This document shows, in pieces, positions 27,493-35,909 of a stretch of DNA of 64,000 nucleotides (positions are counted from its first letter, which is position 1; each line of letters starts with the position of its first letter). The notes below the pieces were generated by a model. It was given only the letters and a program-made list of their open reading frames with translations, was not told the DNA's origin and searched no databases. The stretch comes from Bin5 sp034422415. GTDB lineage: Bacteria > Chloroflexota > Anaerolineae > Caldilineales > Caldilineaceae. A program made the position numbers and the translations under genes. Location of the stretch: assembly GCA_965202955.1 (NCBI GenBank), contig OZ241871.1:620001-684000 (forward strand), given 5' to 3'.

Positions 27493-28752
27493 ATGAGTGG
27501 AACCGCGGATTTACCCCGTTCGAATGCCGAGTTGAGCAACGAGTATGACCTGTTCTGCCGCGCGCGGCTGGCGAACCCGTATCCCCTCTTCCACCGCCTG
27601 CGAAAGCAGTCCCCCGTGCACTGGTGCGCGCCGCTCGACTGCTGGCTGGTGACCCGCTATGACGATGTTCTGGCAGGCCACGCCGACCCGCGGCTCTCCT
27701 CGGACAAGATGCAGGTAAAGATGAAGCAGCTTCCTCCCGCGCTGCGCAAGAAGGTGGAAAAGCTCGGTCAGCATCTTTCGATGTGGGTCTCGCACACCGA
27801 CCCGCCCGACCATACGCGCCTGAGGCGCCTAGTCCACCTGGCCTTCACCCCGGCCGTCGTGGCCGGCATGCGTCCCCGCATCCAGGAAATTGTGGACGCG
27901 CTCGTCGACAAGGCCGAAATACAGGGTCAGATGGACGTGATCGCCGATTTCGCCTACCCGTTGCCGGTTACCGTCGTCTGTGAACTGCTCGGCATCCCGC
28001 CGCAGGACGTCACACAGTTCACTCAATGGGTTGAAGACATCGTTGCCTTCATCGACGGCAGCGAACTTGAAATTCCGAACGTCGCCGAGCGGTCGCTAAG
28101 TAGCCTGCTCGAACTTACCGAATACTTCCACGCGATCGCACAGGAGCGCCAGCGCCGCCCGCGTAACGACATGATCAGCGCTCTGGTCGCAGTCGAGGAG
28201 GAAGGCAACAGGCTCAGCGCCGAGGAACTGTTCGCCATGTGCGTTCAGATGCTCGTCGGCGGACATGACACGACAACAGGCCTGATCGGCAACGGAATGC
28301 TTGCGCTCCTGCAAAACCCTGGAGAACTCGAAAAACTCAGGACCAACCCCGCCCTCATCGACTCGGCCGTGGAAGAGTTCCTCCGCTACGAAAGCCCGGG
28401 GCCGCGCGATACCCGCTTGGCGCTTGAGGACCTGGAAATCGGCGGTCAGCAGGTCCGCGAAGGGCAGGCTGTCGTCCTGATGCTCTCTGCGGCCAACCGC
28501 GACCCGGAGCAGTTCCCCGAACCGGACCGGCTCGACATCTGCCGCCAGCCGAACAAGCACGTGGCCTTCGGCTGGGGCATCCACTTCTGTCTGGGTGCGC
28601 CGCTGGCCCGCCTGATGGGTGAAATCGCCGTGAACACTCTACTGCGCCGCCTGCCGGAAATTCGCTTCGCCGACAGCAGCTGGCGCCAAAACCCACCCTG
28701 GCGCGAAGCGGCAGGTCTGCGCATGTTGAAGTCTTTGCCGGTCGTCTATTAG
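27493..28752 (+). CDS. Cytochrome P450
   Basis: A 419-residue bacterial class I-type P450. Visible hallmarks: I-helix oxygen-activation motif GGHDTTT (256-262), the E295-F-L-R298 ExxR pair, PxR-like region DTRLALEDLEIGG, and the heme loop FGWGIHFCLGAPLAR with the thiolate C366. A C-helix WVSHTDPPDHTRLRRLV stretch is also typical. It hydroxylates or dealkylates an unknown substrate using electrons from a ferredoxin or reductase not encoded here. Start at 27493 is downstream of the consensus promoter at 27376-27404. It heads an operon with an isomerase (39 bp on), a zinc dehydrogenase and a GroEL-like chaperonin, so the oxidised product is probably a sugar- or cyclitol-like compound processed by those enzymes (inference). 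Confidence 0.95.
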   Translation: MSGTADLPRSNAELSNEYDLFCRARLANPYPLFHRLRKQSPVHWCAPLDCWLVTRYDDVLAGHADPRLSSDKMQVKMKQLPPALRKKVEKLGQHLSMWVSHTDPPDHTRLRRLVHLAFTPAVVAGMRPRIQEIVDALVDKAEIQGQMDVIADFAYPLPVTVVCELLGIPPQDVTQFTQWVEDIVAFIDGSELEIPNVAERSLSSLLELTEYFHAIAQERQRRPRNDMISALVAVEEEGNRLSAEELFAMCVQMLVGGHDTTTGLIGNGMLALLQNPGELEKLRTNPALIDSAVEEFLRYESPGPRDTRLALEDLEIGGQQVREGQAVVLMLSAANRDPEQFPEPDRLDICRQPNKHVAFGWGIHFCLGAPLARLMGEIAVNTLLRRLPEIRFADSSWRQNPPWREAAGLRMLKSLPVVY

Positions 28753-28791
28753 CGAGAATCGGGCCAAACCCGCCACAAAGAGGAGGTTGCT

Positions 28792-29739
28792 ATGAAGATT
28801 GGCCTGTTTACAGATGGCATCCAGGCTCCGTTCACCGAGGCACTTGACTGGATCGTTGAGCATGGAATCGAGGCGGTCGAAATCGGTACGGGCAACTTTT
28901 CGCCCGCTCAACACTGCGACCTGGACGGGCTGCTCGACAGCGAGGATGCCCGCAAGGAGTTCATGGAGGCAATCGAAAGCCGCGGCCTGATGCTGAGCGC
29001 GCTCAACTGCAACGGCAACCTGCTCGACCCGCATCCCGAGCGCTGCCGCAGTTCGCAGGACGTCTACCACAAGACTGTGCAGCTGGCGCATAAACTCGGT
29101 CTCGATACCATCGTGACGATGAGCGGCTGCCCCGGCGACCCGAGCGGTTCGCCGTACCCAAACTGGCCAATCCATCCCCAACAGCCGGAATTCGCTGAGA
29201 TCGACCAATGGCAGTGGGACGAGGTGGTCACGCCTTATTGGGGAAAAGCCGGTCCATTCGCGGCGGACCACGGCGTGAGAGTCGCGATTGAACTCCACCC
29301 CGGCCAAATTGCCTTCAACCCGCGCACCATGCTGCGTCTGCGCGAAATTGCCGGCCCGAACGTGGGCGTCAACCTCGACCCAAGCCACTTCTTCTATCAG
29401 GGAATCGACCCGCTCGTCGTCATCCCCGCGTTCGGCGAGGACTTCGTCTTCCACGTACACGCCAAGGACACCCGCCTCAACCCGCAAGAGATGGCCCTCA
29501 ACGGCGGATTGGACATTCGCCCGATGGAGATTATCGGCGAAAGGTCGTGGGACTATCGCACGCTGGGCTACGGCCACGGCGAGGTGTGGTGGCGCGACTT
29601 TGTCAGCGCGCTGCGTCTCGTCGGCTACGACGGCGCGCTGAGCATCGAACATGAGGACCCGATAATGAGCGCCGCGGAGGGCATCATCAAGAGCGTGCAG
29701 TTCCTTGAGCCCCTCATCTTGCGCACGCAGGCGGACTAA
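28792..29739 (+). CDS. Sugar phosphate isomerase/epimerase (TIM barrel)
   Basis: A 315-residue xylose-isomerase-like TIM barrel with a strong ribosome site (GAGGAGG, 5 nt). Signature strands include DTIVTMSGCPGDPSGSPYP, VAIELHPGQ (Glu and His), VNLDPSHFFYQG (Asp, His), FHVHAKDTRLN and SIEHEDP (late Glu-His-Glu), which together give the Glu/Asp/His metal cluster of the family. The barrel is the same type as 779-1696 and 23220-24116 but clearly diverged. Located between the P450 and a dehydrogenase gene in one transcription unit. Confidence 0.87.
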   Translation: MKIGLFTDGIQAPFTEALDWIVEHGIEAVEIGTGNFSPAQHCDLDGLLDSEDARKEFMEAIESRGLMLSALNCNGNLLDPHPERCRSSQDVYHKTVQLAHKLGLDTIVTMSGCPGDPSGSPYPNWPIHPQQPEFAEIDQWQWDEVVTPYWGKAGPFAADHGVRVAIELHPGQIAFNPRTMLRLREIAGPNVGVNLDPSHFFYQGIDPLVVIPAFGEDFVFHVHAKDTRLNPQEMALNGGLDIRPMEIIGERSWDYRTLGYGHGEVWWRDFVSALRLVGYDGALSIEHEDPIMSAAEGIIKSVQFLEPLILRTQAD

Positions 29740-29758
29740 AGGCCGTTTTGCCGTTGCG

Positions 29759-30793
29759 ATGCGAGCGTTGAGCGTTGTCGCGCCCCACCGAGTCGAGCTG
29801 ATCGAGCGCGCCGTGCCGGAAATCGGCGCCGGCGACGCGCTGGTCAGAGTTGCGGCAGCCACGATATGCCATACCGATCATTACATCGTGGCAGGCAGAA
29901 TCCCCGGTCTGAGCTATCCAGTCACTCCGGGCCACGAATTCAGCGGTGTGGTTGAGGCCGTCGGCGCGCGCGTCACCCACGTCGAACCCGGCGCCCGCGT
30001 CGCTGTCGAGACCTACCTGTCCTGCGGTGACTGCCGACATTGCCGCTGCGGGCGCATAAACCTGTGCGTAGATCTCCAGGAGATGGGCTTTCAGCTTCCC
30101 GGTGGATTCGGCCAATACGTAGTTGCACCGGCCGCGAAGCTGCATCCAATCGACGACGGCTTTTCACTCGAAGAGGCGGCAATGACCGAGCCGTCGGCCA
30201 ACGCGCATGCCGTCGTTCGCCGCGCGGGCATCGAAGCGGGCCAGAGCGTCGCAGTGATCGGCCCGGGGCCGATCGGCCTGCTCGTGATGCAATACGCCAG
30301 GCTGCGTGACCCCGGCCAGCTGATCCTGGTCGGCCTGCCGCGTGACGGAGATCGATTGGCGGTAGGCAGGCGGCTCGGCGCGACAGATACGGTCGCACTC
30401 CCGGCTGACGCGGCGGAGGAGAGAGTCCTCGAACTGACCGGCGGGCAGGGCGCCGACCGCGTCTTGCAGTGCGCCGGTTCCACGCGCGCAGCACAGCTCG
30501 CACTGGCCATCGCCGGCGTGAACGCGACCATCGTCATCGAGGGCGGCGGCGATACCATTCCCCTTTCGCTCAACGGGCTGATCCAGAAACAGCTGACAGT
30601 TCGCGGCATGTGCGGCTGGAGCGCTTCCGACTTTGCCGCGGCACTGCAGATCAACCAGTCGGGCCGAATCGAGCTGCAGCCGTTGCTTACGCATCGCTTC
30701 GCGCTGCAGGAACATGCAGCTGCTTTCGCAGTTACCGGCCAATACCTCGATGGAGTGATTAAGGCGGCCTTTGTTCCTCAAAGGAGTCGATGA
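29759..30793 (+). CDS. Zinc-dependent medium-chain alcohol dehydrogenase
   Basis: A 344-residue MDR dehydrogenase. Catalytic zinc ligands appear in ATICHTDHY and GHEFSGVVE; the structural zinc lobe is CGDCRHCRCGRINLC with an extra Cys; the nucleotide loop is GPGPIGLLV. The ATG at 29759 begins the conserved RALSVV strand, 19 bp after the isomerase stop; the ribosome site is weak (AAAGG 14 nt upstream), so translation may be coupled to the preceding gene. Ends three bases before the GTG of the chaperonin-like gene. Probable oxidation of a secondary alcohol produced in this pathway (inference). Confidence 0.88.
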   Translation: MRALSVVAPHRVELIERAVPEIGAGDALVRVAAATICHTDHYIVAGRIPGLSYPVTPGHEFSGVVEAVGARVTHVEPGARVAVETYLSCGDCRHCRCGRINLCVDLQEMGFQLPGGFGQYVVAPAAKLHPIDDGFSLEEAAMTEPSANAHAVVRRAGIEAGQSVAVIGPGPIGLLVMQYARLRDPGQLILVGLPRDGDRLAVGRRLGATDTVALPADAAEERVLELTGGQGADRVLQCAGSTRAAQLALAIAGVNATIVIEGGGDTIPLSLNGLIQKQLTVRGMCGWSASDFAAALQINQSGRIELQPLLTHRFALQEHAAAFAVTGQYLDGVIKAAFVPQRSR

Positions 30794-30796
30794 ACC

Positions 30797-32527
30797 GTGC
30801 TGATAAAACAGAAGCCCAAGAAGACTGAGGGCTATCGCAAACCTCCCCCCAAGCGTCCCCCGCCCGGCACACCCCAACCGCCTGCCTTTGTGCCCAGGGG
30901 GGAGGACAAGCGCAGAGGCGTGCTCTTCGTCCCAGACGTGCATTGGGCCTTGAAGAAAGGCGTCGAAACCATGACCGCGCCCATGGCGGCAACGCTGGGG
31001 CCGTTTAGTCGCACTGTGGCCATCGCTTCATTGAGCAGCAACAGCGCCCCCCCGGAGCTATTGAGCGATGCCGCCACAATCGCGCGCCGGGTGATCGAAA
31101 TCCCCAACCGGTATGCAAACACGGGCGCGATGCTGATTCGCCACCTCGCTTGGCACGCGCGTGAAACCATGGGGGATGGCAGCGCTACTGCCGCTGTGCT
31201 GGCGCGTTCAATGATTCTGGAAGGTATGCGGAGCGTGGCCGCCGGGGCCAACCCCGTGATGGTCTGCCGGGGCCTGGAAAAAGCTGTCCGCGTCGCCGTC
31301 AGGCAATTAGCGGAAGTTGCAAAGCCGCTTGACGGACGACCAGCCATCGCTGCACTCAGCGGTTCAGCGACAGGCGATCCGGCTCTGGCCGAACTGATCG
31401 CCGAAATCTTCGAGATCGTTGGCACGGAAGGGCCAATTGTAGTCGAGGAATTCGCCGGGACGGTCTTGGACAGGGAATACGTCGAAGACGTGCGCTGGGA
31501 CAGCGGCTTGGCTGACACTGAATTTGTGACCGACGGGGCCCAACATGCCGCGGTAATGATGAATCCCGGCATCGTCGTGGCCGACATGGAGGTCTCATCC
31601 GCCTCCCAGGTGGTCCCCGTCGTGGAGCAGGCGCGTATGGCACACGCGCAGAGCCTGGTGATCATCGCTCGCAAAATCGATGGCGAGGCGCTGGCCACGC
31701 TCCTGCTGAATTCGAAAAGAGGGCTGCCGATTGCCCCGATCACAGCGCCGGGGCTGGTATTGAGCCGCCCGGAAATCCTCAGGGACCTAGCCGTTCTGTG
31801 CGGTGCGACCTTGATCGACACAAATGCGGGCTGTCGGCTGGAGAACATCCGGCTGGAAGATTTCGGCGGCGCACGGCGGGTAGTCGCCAGGCGGAAGGAT
31901 TTCACACTGGTAAATCCAAGGGGAAGCATTCCGGGAATCCGCAATCGCATTGCCCAGTTGCAGGCAGAGATCGCCCAGGAGAGGCCCACGGCCCAACCGG
32001 ACATGCTGCGGCGGCGCTTGGCCAATATGTCTGGTGGCACGGCAATTCTGAAAATCGGAGCGTTCACTAAGATCGAGGGCCAGCTCAAACGGAAATCGGC
32101 TGAAGATGCGATCAGAACTGTACGGGTGGGGCTAAAAGAAGGGACCGTGCCAGGCGGCGGCGCGGCTTATGTGGGCTGCATCCCGGCCCTGGAAGACCTG
32201 ACTACGAAGATGCAAGACGCAGATGAGGCGATGGGTGTCCGCACCGCGGCCGCGGCTTTGACTGCTCCCTTACGACAAATCGCGTCCAATGCCGGGTATG
32301 AAGCGTCTACCGTCGTCGCCAAGGTCGGGCCAGGCGCTCCGGAATGCGGCTTCGACGCTCTCTCAGGACAGATAGTCAATATGAGAGCGGCTGGAATCGT
32401 CGATCCAGTAAAGGTGCTGCGCCTGGCTCTGGAGATGGCGGCGAGAACCGCGGTGATGGTCCTGACAACGGAGGCGGTGGTATTGACGCAACGCAAAAGT
32501 GTCGAAGATGTGGCTTATGATCCCTGA
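30797..32527 (+). CDS. Divergent GroEL/Cpn60-like chaperonin
   Basis: A 576-residue group I chaperonin homologue starting with GTG, AAGGAG 10 nt upstream. A 45-residue Lys/Pro-rich extension (PPPKRPPPGTPQPP) precedes the equatorial domain. Conserved blocks can be matched to GroEL: AATLGPFSRTVA, D91 (like D52), MGDGSATAAVLA with D127 (like D87), GANPVMVCRGLEKAV, EGPIVVEE, RRLANMSGGTAILKIGA, SAEDAIRTVRVGLKEG with the ATPase Asp D437 (like D398), VPGGGAAY and AAGIVDPVKVLRLALE. The apical domain is strongly diverged (EDVRWDSG where GroEL has EGMQFDRGY) and the C-terminal GGM tail is missing. No GroES is adjacent. Encoded three bases after a dehydrogenase, in a P450 operon; likely an ATP-dependent, perhaps client-specific, chaperonin (inference). 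Confidence 0.88.
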   Translation: MLIKQKPKKTEGYRKPPPKRPPPGTPQPPAFVPRGEDKRRGVLFVPDVHWALKKGVETMTAPMAATLGPFSRTVAIASLSSNSAPPELLSDAATIARRVIEIPNRYANTGAMLIRHLAWHARETMGDGSATAAVLARSMILEGMRSVAAGANPVMVCRGLEKAVRVAVRQLAEVAKPLDGRPAIAALSGSATGDPALAELIAEIFEIVGTEGPIVVEEFAGTVLDREYVEDVRWDSGLADTEFVTDGAQHAAVMMNPGIVVADMEVSSASQVVPVVEQARMAHAQSLVIIARKIDGEALATLLLNSKRGLPIAPITAPGLVLSRPEILRDLAVLCGATLIDTNAGCRLENIRLEDFGGARRVVARRKDFTLVNPRGSIPGIRNRIAQLQAEIAQERPTAQPDMLRRRLANMSGGTAILKIGAFTKIEGQLKRKSAEDAIRTVRVGLKEGTVPGGGAAYVGCIPALEDLTTKMQDADEAMGVRTAAAALTAPLRQIASNAGYEASTVVAKVGPGAPECGFDALSGQIVNMRAAGIVDPVKVLRLALEMAARTAVMVLTTEAVVLTQRKSVEDVAYDP

Positions 32528-32924
32528 TGCCTGTTTCAATTACAGAGCCTCAACGGATGCCGAACGGACACCCGAACAGGTCCAGGAGACAGGAAATCCA
32601 TCCTAACCCCGCAGGTCAGCCGGCCGCCCGTGCCGCGCTTTTCTCGCGCCTATCTTGCCGGTCGAAACCTCTCGATTGAACCGCTTGAGGCTGCCCCTCG
32701 CCATCCCAAAAGCTTACTTCTCACTCTGCAGACCGGTTGACCGCGCCCGGTTGCCCGCGAGCTGAGGCGTAGCAGCCTCCTCCAGACCTTCGTCCCCAAT
32801 TTGCGTTGCCCTGATCTTTGCAACCGATCAATCCTTCTGTACCGGTCATTTGTGACCTGAAAACGATGTCTTGAGCCAGAACACGGCCTGGAACAGGGGA
32901 GTCAGGCCAGGCAATTCTCGCGTG

Positions 32925-32952
32925 TTGACAATTCTTCTCCGATATATATAAT
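32925..32952 (+). promoter_or_regulatory. Near-perfect sigma70 promoter before CUT1 operon 1
   Basis: TTGACA (32925-32930), 16-bp spacer, TATAAT (32947-32952), embedded in an AT-rich run. Both hexamers match consensus exactly. The start would be near 32960, leaving a leader of about 265 nt before the binding-protein ATG at 33227. That leader contains an unused AAAGGAGG at about 33133-33140. No gene is seen elsewhere in 32528-33226. Confidence 0.72.
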
Positions 32953-33226
32953 ATTTTTCCGCCACTGCCCAGGGCTCTTGCAGGTGGTTGTACCGCTATG
33001 GCTGAGCCATCCCCGGCAGATGGCAGGATCGATTGTTGAGCCGAATCGAAGCGGAGCCGTTCCATTACCTGCAAAACGCGGCCTGAGATGACGTCGACAG
33101 ATCAATTTGGTTTGTAGCTTGTCATTACCAGGAAAGGAGGAGACACCCAAGCTACATCGCGCTGTCAGTCGTAACCGTTCTGCATTGCCGAAGCGTCATT
33201 CGCTCGACATCGCAAAGGAGATGATG

Positions 33227-34603
33227 ATGACCCGCAAAGAATTGACCCGGCGAGACTTCTTGCGCGCGTCGGCCGGCGCAGCTGCAGGGATTCTGGCCAC
33301 TGCCTGCGTGCCGACGCCGACGGCGGTTGAACCCGCCACCGAAGAGGCCGGGGAAATCTCCTGGCCTCCCGTGCCGGCGGAGATCCGGGTCTCCCACTGG
33401 TGGGGTGATTACCTGCGTGACCAAAGCGGGATGATACCCATCGTTGAAGAGAAAACAGGGCTAGTCGTGAAGGAAGAGCATCTCCCGTTTTGGGAGGAAA
33501 AGTTTCTGATTGAGCTTGTCTCAGGCGTGGCCCCGGACTCTCTCATGGTCGGACCCGGCATATACGGCGTTGTGTTTGGCGGCGGTCTGATGGACCCGTT
33601 GACCCCCTACATTGAGGCGGCCCAGCTCGACATGAGCAAGTTCGCCGTGGACCAGAGAATCGACAGCGGCTACAAGGGCACCGTCTATGCCCTCTCCATC
33701 TTCTTCGATGAAGCGGTTGTCGGCTTCATCAACAGACCAATGGCCGAAGAGACCGGGATCAAGCTGCCGGAGTGGGGCACGCCGGAGTTCGATACGTGGA
33801 GTTGGGACGACTATGTGGAGTTCGCCAAAGCGGGCACCAAGATCAAGTCTGACGGCACCCATGAACAGTACGGCGACTCCCGCACCTGGAACGACATGTG
33901 GTGGCTGCCCGACGGTGTGATGCACCAGCACAGCGGCGAATTGATGTTCGACGACGGCATCTGGGACTTTGAAGAGAAGGAGTCGATTATCAACTCGCCG
34001 GCCAACGTGGCTGCCGTTCAGGCCATGACCGACATGGTCATCACGCATAGAGTTTCGCCCACGGTGTCGGCCCAGGGGATGATCGAAGGCGGCGTCTACA
34101 ACTCCGGCCTGGCCATGTGCAATTTCAGCGGTTCCGGCCTGCAGGCTCCGACGGAGTGGGACGTGGCGATGATTGCGCTGCCCTGGAGCGCAACCCGCAG
34201 CCATCGATACGGCGGCAACGGCTTTACCGTAAACAACAAGTCGGACAAAAAGGAGCAGGCCGCCCTATTCACCATCGAGATGGCGACCGACTGGGATGTG
34301 CAGCAAGTCTATGCCGAGTCAGCCGGGCAGCCTGCCTATGAGACGCTTGAGCACATCGAACAGGTCAAGGATCCCTGGCTGCAGACGTTGCACCTGATCG
34401 CGACCTCGCGGATCGAAGGTTTCTCGAAGTGTGAACGTTGCACCGAGGATATGGAGTGGCGGCCAGGCTGGTATGGAAAAGAGTTCGCTTTCTTCAGGAA
34501 TCGGACGACCGAAGCTTTCGAGACCGTCCTTCTTGGTGAGAAGAGTGTGCAGGAAGCTCTTGATGAGGCCGTTGTCGACATCAACGCTCTGCTGAATGCT
34601 TAG
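33227..34603 (+). CDS. CUT1 sugar ABC transporter substrate-binding Tat lipoprotein (system 1)
   Basis: A 458-residue family 1 extracellular solute-binding protein. Three ATGs stand in a row; the third (33227) is spaced 6 nt from AAGGAG and starts MTRKELTRRDFLRAS, a twin-arginine signal ending in the lipobox ILATAC. The mature protein has the pattern VSHWWGDYLRD, FAVDQRIDSGYKGTVYALSI and GGNGFTVNNKSDKKEQAA. It is a clear paralog of the binding protein at 41976 (shared HWWGDY, YALSIF, EWGTPEFDTW-like segments). It captures an oligosaccharide or sugar derivative for the permeases at 34980-36806. A strong stem-loop 13 nt after the stop may limit read-through to the permeases. Confidence 0.93.
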   Translation: MTRKELTRRDFLRASAGAAAGILATACVPTPTAVEPATEEAGEISWPPVPAEIRVSHWWGDYLRDQSGMIPIVEEKTGLVVKEEHLPFWEEKFLIELVSGVAPDSLMVGPGIYGVVFGGGLMDPLTPYIEAAQLDMSKFAVDQRIDSGYKGTVYALSIFFDEAVVGFINRPMAEETGIKLPEWGTPEFDTWSWDDYVEFAKAGTKIKSDGTHEQYGDSRTWNDMWWLPDGVMHQHSGELMFDDGIWDFEEKESIINSPANVAAVQAMTDMVITHRVSPTVSAQGMIEGGVYNSGLAMCNFSGSGLQAPTEWDVAMIALPWSATRSHRYGGNGFTVNNKSDKKEQAALFTIEMATDWDVQQVYAESAGQPAYETLEHIEQVKDPWLQTLHLIATSRIEGFSKCERCTEDMEWRPGWYGKEFAFFRNRTTEAFETVLLGEKSVQEALDEAVVDINALLNA

Positions 34604-34616
34604 CGGGCCTTGCAAA

Positions 34617-34662
34617 CCGCCTGCCCGGTTGCCCAGGCAGTTGGGACAGACCTGTCCAGACC
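34617..34662 (+). promoter_or_regulatory. Intercistronic stem-loop after binding protein 1
   Basis: CCGCCTGCCCGGT (34617-34629) pairs with ACCGGGCGGGCGG (34650-34662), a 13-bp stem with one G-U pair; the loop contains a second hairpin GGACAG-AC-CTGTCC. Starts 13 nt after the stop. Likely protects the upstream mRNA and attenuates the permease genes. The rest of 34663-34979 holds nothing recognisable. Confidence 0.6.
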
Positions 34663-34979
34663 GGGCGGGCGGCTACCTGCGCGTGCGAACATCGCCGGCG
34701 CGCCGGTAGTTGGCTGCGGCCACTCATTGGTTGTGGCAAAGGCCACAGACAGCGGGCATCGGGCGGAGCACCCTGCATCTGCTTCGGTTCCGAACCTGAT
34801 TTGCGGCGGCCTGACGCCGCACCTGTCGATTTCTCTTGTGCAGGCTTGGATAAGATCGCGAAGACTCAGGAAGGGGAACAGTTGAGAATCCAAGGTCTGT
34901 TCAGTTCTGATTCGGGCCAGGAGTACCCTGCCCGTTCTGATGGCCAAGCTGGCGATCAGTGCGCGATGGAGGCGTTGCA

Positions 34980-35906
34980 ATGAGGGTTGGTGCGTCGATG
35001 GATAGCCGACCCTGGTGGCGATCACACCTGCGCCGTCAGGAAGTGTTGGTTGCCTACCTGTTCGTACTTCCCTGGATCATCGGATTTCTGGTCTTCACTG
35101 CGGGCCCGATCCTGGCCTCCTTCGCGCTGTCTTTCACACACTACAAGATCATCACACCGGCGACATTAGTGGGGTTGGACAACTATACCGCGATGATTCG
35201 CGACAGAAACTTCTGGCAGTCACTGCGGGTCACCACGATCTACACCTTTGGGTCAGTGCCTCTGAATGTGGCCGTGGGTTATCTGCTGGCACTGATGCTG
35301 AACCAGAAGATCAAGGGGCTGTCATTCTGGCGCACAACCTTCTTCATGCCCTCGATTGTACCCATTCTTGCCGTTTCCTACCTCTTCGCCTGGATATTTA
35401 ATCCCAACATTGGGCTGGTCAATGGCCTGCTGAGGCAGGTCGGCATACACGGGCCGCAGTGGTTCAGCTCCAGAGAATGGGTAATTCCCACCTTCATTAT
35501 CATGAGCCTCTGGGGCGTGGGCGGCGGAATGGTGTTGTATCTGGCTGCGTTGCAGGGCGTGCCTACGGCCCTCTATGACGCGGCCAAAGCGGACGGCGCC
35601 AATGCCTGGCGTCGCTTTTACCACGTCACGCTGCCTATGACCTCTCCGGTCATCTTCTTCAACTTTCTGATGGGACTCATCGGTTCGTTTCAAGTGTTCG
35701 CCAGCGCTTTCTTTGTCACTTCAGGCGGGCCGGCCAACGCCTCCCTCTTCTACGTGCTCTACCTCTTTCGCAATGGCTGGGAATACTTTCGGATGGGCTA
35801 CGCCTCCGCGCTGGCGTGGGTGCTCTTTCTCATTATCATGGGCGCAACGCTGGTAACCTTCAAGCTGTCCGGACGTCTCGTTTACTATGAAACCTCGGAG
35901 GATTGA
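34980..35906 (+). CDS. CUT1 sugar ABC transporter permease, MalF-type (system 1)
   Basis: A 308-residue permease with six membrane helices. It starts at 34980 (GGAGG 7 nt upstream) rather than at an in-frame ATG 21 bp earlier. Family landmarks: LVAYLFVLPWIIGFLVF first helix, VGLDNYTAMIRDRNFWQSL periplasmic segment, FWRTTFFMPSIVP, and the EAA loop ALYDAAKADGANAWRRFYHVTLP that docks the ATPase. It forms a heterodimer with the next gene, which starts three bases after its stop. Close paralog of 43766-44692. Confidence 0.93.
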   Translation: MRVGASMDSRPWWRSHLRRQEVLVAYLFVLPWIIGFLVFTAGPILASFALSFTHYKIITPATLVGLDNYTAMIRDRNFWQSLRVTTIYTFGSVPLNVAVGYLLALMLNQKIKGLSFWRTTFFMPSIVPILAVSYLFAWIFNPNIGLVNGLLRQVGIHGPQWFSSREWVIPTFIIMSLWGVGGGMVLYLAALQGVPTALYDAAKADGANAWRRFYHVTLPMTSPVIFFNFLMGLIGSFQVFASAFFVTSGGPANASLFYVLYLFRNGWEYFRMGYASALAWVLFLIIMGATLVTFKLSGRLVYYETSED

Positions 35907-35909
35907 GCC

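Noticed and set aside
32721..33074. Minus-strand open frame before CUT1 operon 1
   Set aside because: It runs through the promoter, has no ribosome site and encodes low-complexity sequence.
34604..34979. Small genes in the binding protein-permease gap of system 1
   Set aside because: Several short frames exist, but none has a ribosome site or plausible protein; the region is better explained by the stem-loop.
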